Source of the DNA: Roseiarcus sp963794655 | GTDB lineage: Bacteria > Pseudomonadota > Alphaproteobacteria > Rhizobiales > Beijerinckiaceae | NCBI GenBank assembly: GCA_963794655.1 | Contig: CAWCEV010000008.1 | Coordinates: 682,001-746,000 of the forward strand | Direction: 5' to 3' | Length of the DNA: 64,000 bases | Part shown: in pieces, positions 18,326-27,516 of the stretch | Position numbering within the stretch: position 1 is the first letter of the stretch | How the letters are laid out: every line of letters begins with the position of its first letter | Translations under genes and position numbers: made by a program | The notes under the pieces: model-generated | Told to the model about the DNA's origin: nothing | Databases searched by the model: none | The model's input: only the letters and a program-made list of their open reading frames with translations

Positions 18326-19687
18326 TTAGGGCCAACGATGCCTTGTCGCCGGGTGGCGCTTATCGAGACGCGCGTGGCCAAAGAGCTTTTCTCTTAAAGC
18401 ACCCTTCGCATAGGACGTCTTGTACCGGCCGCGGCGCTGCAGCTCGGGAACGACGAAATCGACCACGTCCGCGAACGTTTCGGGCCGGACGACGAAAGCC
18501 AGATTGAAGCCGTCGAGATCGGTCTCGTCGATCCAGGATTCAAGCTGATCGGCGACGGTGGCGGGCGAGCCGACAATGACCGGGCCGATTCCGCCGATCG
18601 AGACGTGCTCGGCGACTTCGCGGACTGTCCAGCGCCGGTCGGGGTCGGCACGGGTGATATTCTCGAGCGCGGTGCGGCCCGCCTCGCTTTCCACGTGCTC
18701 GACGACCTGGTCCGGATCGAGACGGGAGAAATCGACCCCGGTCCAACCGGACATCAGCGTCAGCGCGCCTTCTGGATCGGCGTAGCGGCGGTAGTCGGCA
18801 AGCTTGGCCTGCGCCGCATCGTCGGTCGCGGCCACGACGATTGTCATCATACCAAACATGAGAATGGCCCGCGGATCGCGGCCGGCTTCGGCTGCGAGCT
18901 TGCGGATCGCCGCGACCCTGGGCGCGATCACCTTCTTGGACGGCCCGGACATGAAGACGCATTCCGCGTGGCGAGCGGCGAAAGCGCGCCCGGCCGGCGA
19001 CGTTCCGGCCTGGTAGAGCACGGGGGTTCGTTGGGGCGAAGGTTCGCTGAGATGCAGGGCGTCAAGCTTGAAGTGCGGCCCGTCGTGCCGGACCTTGCGG
19101 ACGCGGTCCGGGCGCGTGAAGACGCCGGTCTTGGCGTCGGCGACCACCGCATCGTCGGCCCAGCTGCCTTCCCAGAGCTTATAAACGACCTGCATGTACT
19201 CCTCTGCGACAGCGTAGCGCTCGTCATGCGGTCGCTGCCCACTCTGCCCCGACCCCTTCGCCGCGCTGTCGAGGTAGCCGGTCACCACGTTCCAGCCGAT
19301 CCTACCGCCGGATAGATGATCGAGCGTTGACATTCGTCTAGCGAAGGGGAACGGCGGTTCATACGATAGGGTGACCGTAACGCCGAAGCCGAGGTGCTCC
19401 GTGGCGGCGGCCATGGCCGGCACGAGCAGAAGCGGATCGTTGACCGGTGTTTGCGTCGCATGGCGCAGCGCGGCTTCGGGACTGCGCCCGAAGACGTCAT
19501 AGACGCCAAGCACGTCGGCGAGGAACAGCCCGTCGAAAAGCCCACGCTCTAAGGTCTTGGCGAGCGCGATCCAGCCGTCCAGGCGACGATAGTCGCGCGA
19601 GTGGTCGTGCGGATGACGCCACAACCCCGGCGATTGATGCGCCACGCAGTTCATCTCGAACGCGTTGAGGCGAATTTCCTTGGTCAT
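18326..19687 (-). CDS. LLM-class flavin monooxygenase, NtaA/SnaA/DszA family (paralog 1)
   Basis: 453 residues. Starts at MTKEIRLNAFEMNCVAHQS (ATG 19685-19687); the longer open frame upstream is Arg-rich and unlikely. TIM-barrel marks of the family: GLFDGLFLADVLGVYDV, ARRMSTLDHLSGGRIGWNVV, HDERYAVAEEYM, SPQRTPVLYQAGTSPAGR. Such FMNH2-dependent enzymes cleave C-S bonds of sulfones and sulfonates (DszA, SfnG-like roles) or oxidise nitriloacetate. A close paralog lies at 20934-22331. Last gene of the 12-gene operon; needs reduced flavin, presumably from the reductase at 24895. Confidence 0.88.
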   Translation of the reverse strand: MTKEIRLNAFEMNCVAHQSPGLWRHPHDHSRDYRRLDGWIALAKTLERGLFDGLFLADVLGVYDVFGRSPEAALRHATQTPVNDPLLLVPAMAAATEHLGFGVTVTLSYEPPFPFARRMSTLDHLSGGRIGWNVVTGYLDSAAKGSGQSGQRPHDERYAVAEEYMQVVYKLWEGSWADDAVVADAKTGVFTRPDRVRKVRHDGPHFKLDALHLSEPSPQRTPVLYQAGTSPAGRAFAARHAECVFMSGPSKKVIAPRVAAIRKLAAEAGRDPRAILMFGMMTIVVAATDDAAQAKLADYRRYADPEGALTLMSGWTGVDFSRLDPDQVVEHVESEAGRTALENITRADPDRRWTVREVAEHVSIGGIGPVIVGSPATVADQLESWIDETDLDGFNLAFVVRPETFADVVDFVVPELQRRGRYKTSYAKGALREKLFGHARLDKRHPATRHRWP

Positions 19688-19727
19688 GATGTAGCGATCG
19701 AAGACTTGGCGGGACCGCCAGCGATTC

Positions 19728-20921
19728 TCAACCCGCCGCCGCCTTTCGTTGCGACGGCGCGATGACATTGGCGATGATCTCGCCAAACGGACCCGCGTTC
19801 TTCGCCGGTCCGAGATCGCTTCCAGTCGTCTCCTTGAGCGGGAGCTTTGGGAACACCAGTTCGGCGAAGCGGAAGCATTCTTCGAGATGGGGATATCCCG
19901 AGAGGATGAAACGGTCGATGCCGAGCGACATATATTCCTTCATCCTATCCGCGACCTCGTCCGGATTGCCGACCAGCGCCGTGCCTGCACCGCCTCGCAC
20001 GAGCCCGACCCCGGCCCACAGATTCGGCGCAACCTCCAGCTTGTCGCGGCGACCGCCATGAAGCCGCGCCATGCGTTGCTGGCCGACCGAATCAAACCGC
20101 GCAAAGGCCTTTTGCGCCGTAGCGATGACGTCGTCATCGACCTTGGCGATAAGGTCCTCGGCCGCCCGCCACGCCTCCGCGGAAGTTTCGCGGACAATCA
20201 CGTGCAGGCGAATGCCAAACGAAAATGCCCTTCCCTGTTTCGCCGCCTGCGCCTTGGCGGCCGCGATCTTCTGTGCCACTTCGGCGGGAGGCTCGCCCCA
20301 GGTCAGGTAGACGTCGACGTGCTTGGCCGCGACAATCCCGCCGGCCGGGGACGACCCGCCGAAATAAAGCGGGGGATAGGGCTTTTGATGCGGAGGATAG
20401 AGAAGCTTTCCCTTTTCGATCCGGAGATGCTCGTGCGTCTCGGTGACCTCCTCGCCCTGCATAAGCTTGCGCCAGATGGAGAGAAACTCGTCGGTCACCT
20501 TGTAACGCTCGTCGTGATCGAGAAAGACGCCGTCTCCTCTGAGTTCGACCGGGTCGCCGCCAGTGACGACATTGATGAGCAGCCGTCCGCCGGAGAGCCG
20601 GTCGAGCGTCGCCGCCATGCGGGCCGCGAAGGCAGGCTCGCTGAGACCCGGGCGCACGGCGACGAGAAAGCGCAGCCGCCGAGTCAGCGGGACCATCGTC
20701 GAGGCGATCACCCAGGAATCCTCGCAGGATCGGCCCGTCGGAAGCAGCACGCCGTAATAGCCGAGCTCGTCGGCGGCCCTCGCGATTTGCGACAGGTAGC
20801 CGAGCGAGACATGGCGAGCGCCGATTTCGCTCCCGAGGTATCGGCCGTCGCCGTGGGTCGGGAGAAACCAGAGGACGTCCGTCTTAGCAGCGGCCGGGGG
20901 CAGGTCGAGCCTGTTGGTCAT
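19728..20921 (-). CDS. ssuD: FMNH2-dependent alkanesulfonate monooxygenase
   Basis: 397 residues, near-collinear with known SsuD: VLWFLPTHGDGRYLGS, GVLLPTGRSCEDSW with the conserved active-site Cys66, GGDPVELRGDGVFLDHDERY, HVDVYLTWGEPP, and FGIRLHVIVRETSAEAW with the Arg/His pair of the active site. Converts aliphatic sulfonates to aldehyde plus sulfite using FMNH2 and O2. It sits between the two DszA-like paralogs and is the best-defined enzyme of the operon. Confidence 0.96.
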   Translation of the reverse strand: MTNRLDLPPAAAKTDVLWFLPTHGDGRYLGSEIGARHVSLGYLSQIARAADELGYYGVLLPTGRSCEDSWVIASTMVPLTRRLRFLVAVRPGLSEPAFAARMAATLDRLSGGRLLINVVTGGDPVELRGDGVFLDHDERYKVTDEFLSIWRKLMQGEEVTETHEHLRIEKGKLLYPPHQKPYPPLYFGGSSPAGGIVAAKHVDVYLTWGEPPAEVAQKIAAAKAQAAKQGRAFSFGIRLHVIVRETSAEAWRAAEDLIAKVDDDVIATAQKAFARFDSVGQQRMARLHGGRRDKLEVAPNLWAGVGLVRGGAGTALVGNPDEVADRMKEYMSLGIDRFILSGYPHLEECFRFAELVFPKLPLKETTGSDLGPAKNAGPFGEIIANVIAPSQRKAAAG

Positions 20922-20933
20922 GGCTTTCGTCTC

Positions 20934-22331
20934 TCACTCCGCCGCGTCGAGCGTCTGGTGTTGGTCCGCAAGGTCGCGATACCGCGCCCCGATATGGCTC
21001 TGCGCCAGGCGCGCTCCCCCGCCAAACAGCTTCTCGCGCAATGTTCCCTGAGCGTAGTCCCGCTTGTAGACGCCGCGCCTTTGCAGTTCGGGAATGAGAT
21101 GCGTGACGATGTCGCTGAAGGTCTCGTGAGTCACGGCATAGGCGAGGTTGAAGCCGTCGACATCCGTCTCTTCGACCCACTCCTCGAGCAGATCAGCAAC
21201 CGTCTGGGGGCCGCCGACAAAGAGAGGACCCAGGCCGCCAATGCCGATCCATTCGGCAAGCTCGCGCACCGTCCAGATCTTGCTCGGGTCGGCGTTCGAG
21301 AAGGCTTCGACCGATGACTGTACCGCGTTGGTTTCGATATGGCGCAACGGCTCGTCCGGCGCGTAGCGGCCGAAATCGATGCCCATCCAGCCGGAACCGA
21401 GCGTCAGCGCGCCGTCGAAGCTGATGTATTGCCTGTAATCTTCGTATTTGGCCTTCGCCTTGGCGTCTGTCTCATCGACGATGATGGTCTGCAAGTTGAA
21501 GATCAGCACGCTCTTGGGGTCGCGTCCGGCCGCATGGACGCTCTCCCGGATGGCGGCGACCGATTTTCTAAGCACGGCCTTTGACGGCGTCGCGATGAAA
21601 ACGCACTCCGCATGCTCGCCGGCGAAGCGCCGGCCGCGCGTCGACGCGCCAGCCTGATAGAGCACGGGCGTCCGCTGGGGCGAAGGCTCGCAGAGATGAA
21701 CGCCTGGCACTTTGAAATAGCGGCCTTCGTGGCGGATTGGGTGGACCTTGGCCGGGTCCGTGAACACACGCTGAGCCCGGTCGCGCAGGACCGCACCGTC
21801 CTCCCAGCTTCCTTCCCAGAGCTTGTAGCAGACCTCCATATATTCGTCGGCGACGTCGTACCGGTCGTCGTGCGCGCTCTGGCCGCCAAGGCCGATGTTC
21901 CTGGCGCCGCTATCAAGGTAGGAGGTGACAATGTTCCATCCCGCTCGTCCCTTGGTGAGATGATCGAGCGTCGAGAGACGGCGTGCGAAAGTGTAAGGAT
22001 GCTCGAAGGAAAGCGAGGCGGTCAGGCCGAAGCCCAGGTTCTTGGTCACCAGCGCCATCGCCGGGACGAGCTGCAAGGGATCGTTCACCGGGATTTGCGC
22101 CGAATGGCGGAGCGCCGCGTCAAGATTGCCGCGATACACGTCATAGACGCCGAGGACATCGGCGATGAACAGGCCGTCGAACCTGCCGCGCTCAAGGATT
22201 TCAGCAAGCTCGACCCAATATTCGAGATCCTTGTACTGCCAGGAACGGTCGCGCGGATGCGCCCAGAGGCCGGGCGATTGATGCCCGACGCAATTCATGT
22301 CGAAGGCGTTGAACCGGATTTCACGTGCCAT
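20934..22331 (-). CDS. LLM-class flavin monooxygenase, NtaA/SnaA/DszA family (paralog 2)
   Basis: 465 residues from MAREIRFNAFDMNCVGHQS (ATG 22329-22331). Same architecture as 18326-19687 (GRFDGLFIADVLGVYDVYRG, LSTLDHLTKGRAGWNIVTSY, SPQRTPVLYQAGASTRGR), clearly paralogous but diverged. Predicted FMNH2-dependent C-S cleaving monooxygenase acting on a sulfone, sulfonate or thioether-derived substrate. Gaps of 12 bp to ssuD and 8 bp to the SfnB-like gene show one transcript. The paralogs may have different substrates. Confidence 0.88.
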   Translation of the reverse strand: MAREIRFNAFDMNCVGHQSPGLWAHPRDRSWQYKDLEYWVELAEILERGRFDGLFIADVLGVYDVYRGNLDAALRHSAQIPVNDPLQLVPAMALVTKNLGFGLTASLSFEHPYTFARRLSTLDHLTKGRAGWNIVTSYLDSGARNIGLGGQSAHDDRYDVADEYMEVCYKLWEGSWEDGAVLRDRAQRVFTDPAKVHPIRHEGRYFKVPGVHLCEPSPQRTPVLYQAGASTRGRRFAGEHAECVFIATPSKAVLRKSVAAIRESVHAAGRDPKSVLIFNLQTIIVDETDAKAKAKYEDYRQYISFDGALTLGSGWMGIDFGRYAPDEPLRHIETNAVQSSVEAFSNADPSKIWTVRELAEWIGIGGLGPLFVGGPQTVADLLEEWVEETDVDGFNLAYAVTHETFSDIVTHLIPELQRRGVYKRDYAQGTLREKLFGGGARLAQSHIGARYRDLADQHQTLDAAE

Positions 22332-22339
22332 GGGCGGTC

Positions 22340-23596
22340 TCAGATAGCGCCGTGACGGGGCGGATTGACGCCGTTCAGCCAATAGTCGCCGACGGCGCGG
22401 TATTTCCAGCGGATCGGATCGTGAACCGTATGGGTGCGCGCGTTGCGCCAGTGGCGATCGAGGTCATGCTTGGCTAGCGTGGCGCTCGAGCCCCCGAGTT
22501 CGATCAGCTTCGACGACACCAGCAGGGCCGCATCGGTTGAAGCGATCTTCGCCTCGGCCACCGCGACGGAAGCCGCCGCGACGGTCTCGATCGACGGTTG
22601 CGCTGCGGCGCGGTCGACAAGATGCCCTGCTCGGTCGAGCAGCGCGCTCGAGGCGTCGACCCGGATCTTGAGTTCGCCCGCCGCGGCGACGGTGTAGGGA
22701 TCGTCGCTCGCCCGGTCGACGTCCGCGTCCTTCCAGGGCCGGGCGGACGTTCGAACGAAATGAACCGTGTCGGCCAGCGCCGCCTCGGCGATGCCCTGCT
22801 CCACCGCGGCGTGCATGATCTGCGCGAACGGCCCCATCGACGTCGGACGATCGAACAGCGCCTTGAAGGACAGGATCGAGAACGGGTGGACTTCCACATT
22901 CTCCAACAGCGTCGTGCCCGAGCCAGTGACCCGCTGCCCAAAGCCTGACCAATCGTCGGTGATCGTGATCCCGTTCGTCTCTCTCGGCACAAAGGCGATC
23001 GCGCTGTCGTTGTTGTCGTCATTGGCGACGACGGCGACCCAGTGGGCGAACAATACGCCGGTCGAATAGAACTTCCGGCCGTTCAGGCGGTAGCGAGCGC
23101 CGTCCCGCGTGAGCCGGGTGGCGTGGTCGTGCGCGGTCTTGGTGCCGGTCTCCGAAAGCGCGTTGCCCAGCCGCTCGCCCGCGAGCACACGCGCGTAGAA
23201 AAAGCGCTTCTGCTCCTCCGTTCCCTCGAGGCGAAGGGCCTCGAGCATGAAAAAGTGGTTTTGCGGGATCTGGCCGATCGAGCCGTCTGCGCCCGAAAGT
23301 GTCGCGATCACGCGTGCGACCGTTCCGGCCCGCACGCCCGCCCCGCCGTAAGCCTTCGGCACCGTTATCGCGAGCAGACCGGCGTCCGAGATCCGTTCCA
23401 TCTCTTCGTAGGGGAGGATGCGCTCTCGATCGCGCGCCGCCGCGCCTTCCGCGAGTTTCGCCGCGATCTCTTCGACGACGCCGATCGCCTCCGCGTCGTC
23501 GCGGATCCGGCGCGCGAGTCGGGTCCGCGTGGGCGGAGCGCGGAACTCAGGCGCGTCGTCTTCGATTGTCGCGACTGTGGCCGTGAACGCGGTCAT
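22340..23596 (-). CDS. SfnB/DszC-type flavin-dependent oxygenase (paralog 1)
   Basis: 418 residues with the acyl-CoA-dehydrogenase fold of the SfnB/DszC group: LLAITVPKAYGGAGVRAGTV, GSIGQIPQNHFFMLEAL, GNALSETGTKTAHDHATRL, RLNGRKFYSTGVLFAHW and the C-terminal DLDRHWRNARTHTVHDPIRW. The group uses reduced FMN and O2 on sulfur compounds (DszC: dibenzothiophene to sulfone; SfnB: sulfur-limited growth on dimethyl sulfone), not acyl-CoA. Pairs naturally with the DszA-like genes downstream. Confidence 0.9.
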   Translation of the reverse strand: MTAFTATVATIEDDAPEFRAPPTRTRLARRIRDDAEAIGVVEEIAAKLAEGAAARDRERILPYEEMERISDAGLLAITVPKAYGGAGVRAGTVARVIATLSGADGSIGQIPQNHFFMLEALRLEGTEEQKRFFYARVLAGERLGNALSETGTKTAHDHATRLTRDGARYRLNGRKFYSTGVLFAHWVAVVANDDNNDSAIAFVPRETNGITITDDWSGFGQRVTGSGTTLLENVEVHPFSILSFKALFDRPTSMGPFAQIMHAAVEQGIAEAALADTVHFVRTSARPWKDADVDRASDDPYTVAAAGELKIRVDASSALLDRAGHLVDRAAAQPSIETVAAASVAVAEAKIASTDAALLVSSKLIELGGSSATLAKHDLDRHWRNARTHTVHDPIRWKYRAVGDYWLNGVNPPRHGAI

Positions 23597-23630
23597 GAGG
23601 CGTGTCTCTCCATTGACGAATCGGACAGGC

Positions 23631-24875
23631 TCAACTCCAGGCGTGCCGCGGCGGTGCGACGCCGTTGAGGAGGTGGTTGCCGATATGGAAATACTTCCAC
23701 CTCACCGGATCGTGCAGCGTATGGGTGCGGGCGTTGCGCCAATGTCGGTCCAAATTGTATTGGCCGAGGGTCGAGTGCGTCCCGCCGAGTTCGTGCAGCT
23801 TGTTCGTCGCGAGGATCGCGATCTCGGTGGTCGTCACTTTGGCCTCGGCGACCTTCACCGCGGCTTCAGCCACCGCTTCATCGCCCGGATCGTCGAGTAT
23901 GCCGTCGACTGCGCGTCCTGCGCGCTCGAGCAAGGCTTCCGCAGCGTGCAGCTTGACCTCGAGATCGCCGATTTGCGCGATCGTGAAGACGTCCTCGTAA
24001 CCGTGGTCCTGGCGGCTATCGATCCACGGCCTCGCATGATCGCGTACGAAGCGGATCGTTTCCTCGATCGCGCCGCGCGCGATGCCCGCGTCAACCGCCG
24101 CCTGGATGATCTGCGACACGGAGCCGTTCGAGGTCGGACGCTCGGCTCCGAGATAGGCCGGAATCACCGCCTCGGGCCCGACGCGGACGTTATCGATGAG
24201 GACGTTGCCGCTCGCGGTTGTCCGCTGGCCGAAGCTCGACCAATTGTCGATGATCGTCAGGCCCGGCGCGTTGCGCGCCGCGATGGCGAGATGGACGTTC
24301 CCGTTCTCGTCGACCGCGCCGATATGGATGAAATGCGCGAACAGGGCGCCGGTGGCGTAGAACTTCTCACCATTGACGACGAACGAGTCGCCGTCGCGCC
24401 GAAGCGTCGTTTCGAAAGCGCCGACATGCCGGCTCTTTGCTTCGGAGAAAGCGTTTCCGAGCCGGTAGCCCTGAAGCGCGCGGCCGAACCAAAGGCGCTT
24501 CTGATCTTCGCTCGCGGTCGTCCTGATCGCATCGAGCGCCGCGAGATGGTTCTGCGGCAGCTGACCCAGGTTGGGGTCGGCGGCTGAAATGATCGCGATG
24601 ACCTCGGCGAGCGTGGCGATCGAGACCCCCGCCCCGCCATAGGCCTTGGGCACGGTGATCGCCCAAAGGCCTGAGCCCGAGAACCGATCGAGCTCCTGCG
24701 CGGGGAGGCGTCGCTCGCGGTCCCGCTCCGCCGCATCGTTCGCAAATTCGGAGGCGAGTTCGCGTGCAACGGCCAGCGCCTCTTCATCGGTGGCGAGACG
24801 ACAAGCGTTTGGCGCGAGGTCGAAGCCCGGCGGCTCTCGACTGATCGCGATCGGTGGGGAAACACTGCGGTTCAT
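23631..24875 (-). CDS. SfnB/DszC-type flavin-dependent oxygenase (paralog 2)
   Basis: 414 residues, paralogous to 22340-23596: LWAITVPKAYGGAGVSIATL, NLGQLPQNHLAALDAIR, LGNAFSEAKSRHVGAFET, VNGEKFYATGALFAHFI, NLDRHWRNARTHTLHDPVRW. Predicted FMNH2-dependent S- or C-oxygenase. With paralog 1 and the two DszA-like enzymes it forms two complete DszC/DszA-like pairs in one operon. Confidence 0.9.
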   Translation of the reverse strand: MNRSVSPPIAISREPPGFDLAPNACRLATDEEALAVARELASEFANDAAERDRERRLPAQELDRFSGSGLWAITVPKAYGGAGVSIATLAEVIAIISAADPNLGQLPQNHLAALDAIRTTASEDQKRLWFGRALQGYRLGNAFSEAKSRHVGAFETTLRRDGDSFVVNGEKFYATGALFAHFIHIGAVDENGNVHLAIAARNAPGLTIIDNWSSFGQRTTASGNVLIDNVRVGPEAVIPAYLGAERPTSNGSVSQIIQAAVDAGIARGAIEETIRFVRDHARPWIDSRQDHGYEDVFTIAQIGDLEVKLHAAEALLERAGRAVDGILDDPGDEAVAEAAVKVAEAKVTTTEIAILATNKLHELGGTHSTLGQYNLDRHWRNARTHTLHDPVRWKYFHIGNHLLNGVAPPRHAWS

Positions 24876-24894
24876 GGCGGCTCCCGGTGTTGTT

Positions 24895-25413
24895 TCAGGC
24901 TAGGCTGAGGGCGCGATAGCGACCGTGTCCGTAGACCAACGCCTCGGCGCCGCCACCGAGGTGAACCTCGCGCACTGAGCCGATGATGATCCCGTGGCTG
25001 TGGCGCTCGATGACTTCCTCGACAGCGCAATCGATGACGGCGAGGGCATCCTCAAGTCCCGAGGCGCCGGTGGCGAACCGCCGCCACCGGGCGCCCTCGT
25101 AGCGGGCGGTCCCCTTGATCCCGTCGCGCCCGGCGAACTGATCGGCAATCCGCTGGTGACGCGCGTCGAGGATGTTGACGCAATAATGGCGCTCGCGCTG
25201 GATGATGGGCCAAGCCGAAGCATTGCGATTGACGCAGATCAGCATGGTCGGCGGGTCGAGGGACAGCGAGATCGCGGATGTGACGGTCAGACCTGTTCTT
25301 GCTTCATCGACGCCCGCCGTGATCACGCTGACGCCGCCGATCAGATGCCGCATCGCGTCTTTGAAGGTCGAGATCGGGATTTGGGGCGGAATATGTCGAA
25401 GCGTCATCGTCAT
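24895..25413 (-). CDS. NAD(P)H:flavin reductase (monooxygenase partner)
   Basis: 172 residues from MTMTLRHIPPQIP (ATG 25411-25413, with GAGGGTC upstream; the longer open frame overlaps the next gene in an unlikely way). Flavin-reductase-like FMN-binding split barrel: FKDAMRHLIGGVSVITAG, GLTVTSAISLSLDPPTMLIC, HSHGIIIGSVREVHLG. Supplies FMNH2 to SsuD and the four other flavin oxygenases of the operon. Start overlaps the upstream stop by 4 nt. Confidence 0.9.
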   Translation of the reverse strand: MTMTLRHIPPQIPISTFKDAMRHLIGGVSVITAGVDEARTGLTVTSAISLSLDPPTMLICVNRNASAWPIIQRERHYCVNILDARHQRIADQFAGRDGIKGTARYEGARWRRFATGASGLEDALAVIDCAVEEVIERHSHGIIIGSVREVHLGGGAEALVYGHGRYRALSLA

Positions 25414-25700
25414 TGCACGACCCTCGCGCGTTCGGAGGCGAGGAGGCTCGCCGATAGCACGATCACGCCGAGCCAGAAGACGCTCGCCCAATAGGCGACC
25501 AAAAAGCGTGGATGAGAACCGAGGCAAAGCGCCTTGCCGAGCGAGCAGATGTCTGAGTTCTGCACCAGGCAGCCTCCGGCCTCCCGCCACGAAAGATAGC
25601 CGTAGCGGACCACGTCGCCGAACGTGATCCACCACCAGGCGACCGCGCCAAAGACCGTCGCGCTCCCCAAACCGACAAGCACAGGCGTAACGCGCCTCAT
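25410..25700 (-). CDS. small two-helix membrane protein of the sulfonate operon
   Basis: 96 residues. Helix 1 TPVLVGLGSATVFGAVAWWW, a ~35-residue loop with three Cys (GGCLVQNSDICSLGKALCLG), then helix 2 (LVAYWASVFWLGVIVLSASL). The loop cysteines could form a disulfide in the periplasm. No function known. Tight coupling (4-nt overlap with the flavin reductase, 8 bp to the ABC ATPase) implies a role in sulfonate uptake or oxidation. Confidence 0.75.
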   Translation of the reverse strand: MRRVTPVLVGLGSATVFGAVAWWWITFGDVVRYGYLSWREAGGCLVQNSDICSLGKALCLGSHPRFLVAYWASVFWLGVIVLSASLLASERARVVQ

Positions 25701-25707
25701 CCCAACC

Positions 25708-26502
25708 TCATGTGGCGTGCCCCAGCGTCGCGAGAATTTGCCGTCTCAACGCCACGAGCTCCGGATCGTCGCGATGACGAGGATAGGGCCGCTCGACTGC
25801 GAATTCGGCCTTGATGCGTGCCGGCCGCCCCGTGAGCACGATGACGCGGGAGGCAAGCAGCACAGCTTCTTCGACGTCATGCGTCACCAGAATGGCGGTA
25901 AATTCGGCCCGGCGCCAAAGCGCGACGAGTTCCTCCTGCAAGGTCAGCCGTGTCAGCGAGTCGAGCTTGCCGAGAGGCTCGTCAAGCAGCAGCAGCGCCG
26001 GATCGTTGACGAGCGCGCGAGCGAGCGCGGCGCGCTGCGCCATGCCGCCGGAAAGCTGATGCGGGTAGGCGTTGCCGAAGGCGCGAAGACCGACGAGGTC
26101 GAGCGCAGAATCGATTCGTCCGCGCTGCTGCCTCAGCACGCCGCGCGCGTCCAGTCCGGTCGCAACATTGTTCCATACGGTCGCCCAGGGAAACAGTGTC
26201 GGATCCTGGAACACCAGAATTCGCGACGGGTCGGGCTTCACGATCGGCGATCCTTCCGACAAGATCGAGCCGGCGGAAGGCTGCTCGAGACCGGAGACGA
26301 GTCGCAGAAGCGTCGACTTCCCACATCCTGAGGGTCCGAGAAGCGCGACAAACTCGCCGGCAGCCACGGACAGGTCGATCAACTCGAGCACCGGCAGGCG
26401 CCAGCCGTCGAGATCGAACGCGTGGCTCACGCCGCGAATGTCGATGCCGACATTTCGCAACGCTTGCGGCGCAGCCCGCAGCGCCGTCGCGGAAGCCGCC
26501 AT
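25708..26502 (-). CDS. sulfonate-type ABC transporter ATP-binding protein
   Basis: 264 residues. Walker A GPSGCGKST, Q-loop VFQDPTLFPW, signature LSGGMAQR, Walker B LLLDEPLGKLD, switch VTHDVEEAV. SsuB/TauB/NrtD subfamily. Start overlaps the permease stop by a base; 8 bp to the small membrane protein gene. Energises uptake with 26502-27509 and 27517-28548. Confidence 0.9.
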   Translation of the reverse strand: MAASATALRAAPQALRNVGIDIRGVSHAFDLDGWRLPVLELIDLSVAAGEFVALLGPSGCGKSTLLRLVSGLEQPSAGSILSEGSPIVKPDPSRILVFQDPTLFPWATVWNNVATGLDARGVLRQQRGRIDSALDLVGLRAFGNAYPHQLSGGMAQRAALARALVNDPALLLLDEPLGKLDSLTRLTLQEELVALWRRAEFTAILVTHDVEEAVLLASRVIVLTGRPARIKAEFAVERPYPRHRDDPELVALRRQILATLGHAT

Positions 26503-27509
26503 CAGATGAATCCCTTCTGCCAGTCGAGAAGATAATCACGGGCGACGAACAGAAGCTTCACCAGGCCGGCGCAGATCAGCGACATGATCACCAGAGTCGC
26601 GTAGACGTTGGCGTAGCCGGAATAGGCGGTCTGAAACTGGATGTACCAGCCGAGCCCGAATTTGGCCCCGAGCATTTCCGCCACGACCAGCACCGCGAAC
26701 GAATAGTAGAGCCCCATGAACAGGCCGACGAAGACATGCGGCAGCGACGCGGGCACGGCGATCTTCGACACCAGGTACCATTCGCTCGCGCCGAGATTGC
26801 GCCCCACGTCATAGTAGGAGCGATTGACTGAGGCGACGCCGGAGGAAGTGAGAATCGTGACTGGAATCCCCGACGCCAGAGCCACGATGAAAACGCTCGC
26901 GGCGAAGGTGGTCGGAAAGAAGAAGAAGGTGCAGGGGATCCATGCGGTCGCCGGGACCGGCCCGATCAGCTTCAGGATCGGCATGCCCCAGTAGCTGAAC
27001 CGCTTCGACCAACCCAGCGCGACGCCGATCACATAGCCGACCGTCACCCCGCAGAAGAACCCCAATGACCAGAGACGCAGGGTGTATCCGATGCAGATCA
27101 GAAGACGCGGCGCCTCGGTGACATAGACGTTCAGGAGGCCGTTCGGCGGCGAGAAGAAGGGCTTGGGCAGCCAGCCGAACTTCGCCGTCGTGAGCTCCCA
27201 AAGCGCAAACCATGCGCCAATCGCGATCAGCCAGGGCCCGTAGTGGATCAGGCCCTCGCCGACACGGCCGAGGCGGGGGGCGACGAAGGCGAGGAGCAGA
27301 AGGAGGGCCGCGCCTGCCGCCATGATCGCGGCGAAGAGATTGGCGCTCCCCCACGGAACGACATCCGGCAAGGCGATAGTGGCGAGCGCGGCCGCGGCCC
27401 AAGCCGCCGCCGCCACGACGCCATTGGTCCAAATGACCTGATGAAGGCCGCGCAGCGACGTGGGAGAGCCCGCCGCGCGGCCTTCCAGGGCCTCAATCGC
27501 GTTGCTCAT
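26502..27509 (-). CDS. sulfonate-type ABC transporter permease (long N-terminus)
   Basis: 335 residues. A ~75-residue N-terminal extension with two extra hydrophobic helices (VVAAAAWAAAALATIALPDV; LFAIMAAGAALLLLLAFVAP with the start NLFA) precedes the usual SsuC-like core (LICIGYTLRLWSLGFFCGVT, GRNLGASEWYLVSKIAVPAS coupling loop). Longer than the roughly 260-residue SsuC norm, so a distinct subfamily. Substrate probably a sulfur-containing organic anion. Confidence 0.87.
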   Translation of the reverse strand: MSNAIEALEGRAAGSPTSLRGLHQVIWTNGVVAAAAWAAAALATIALPDVVPWGSANLFAAIMAAGAALLLLLAFVAPRLGRVGEGLIHYGPWLIAIGAWFALWELTTAKFGWLPKPFFSPPNGLLNVYVTEAPRLLICIGYTLRLWSLGFFCGVTVGYVIGVALGWSKRFSYWGMPILKLIGPVPATAWIPCTFFFFPTTFAASVFIVALASGIPVTILTSSGVASVNRSYYDVGRNLGASEWYLVSKIAVPASLPHVFVGLFMGLYYSFAVLVVAEMLGAKFGLGWYIQFQTAYSGYANVYATLVIMSLICAGLVKLLFVARDYLLDWQKGFI

Positions 27510-27516
27510 CGAGAGC

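Noticed and set aside
19749..21317. A 522-codon plus-strand open frame opposite ssuD
   Set aside because: SsuD on minus is unmistakable; the plus frame is Arg/Glu-rich without motifs.
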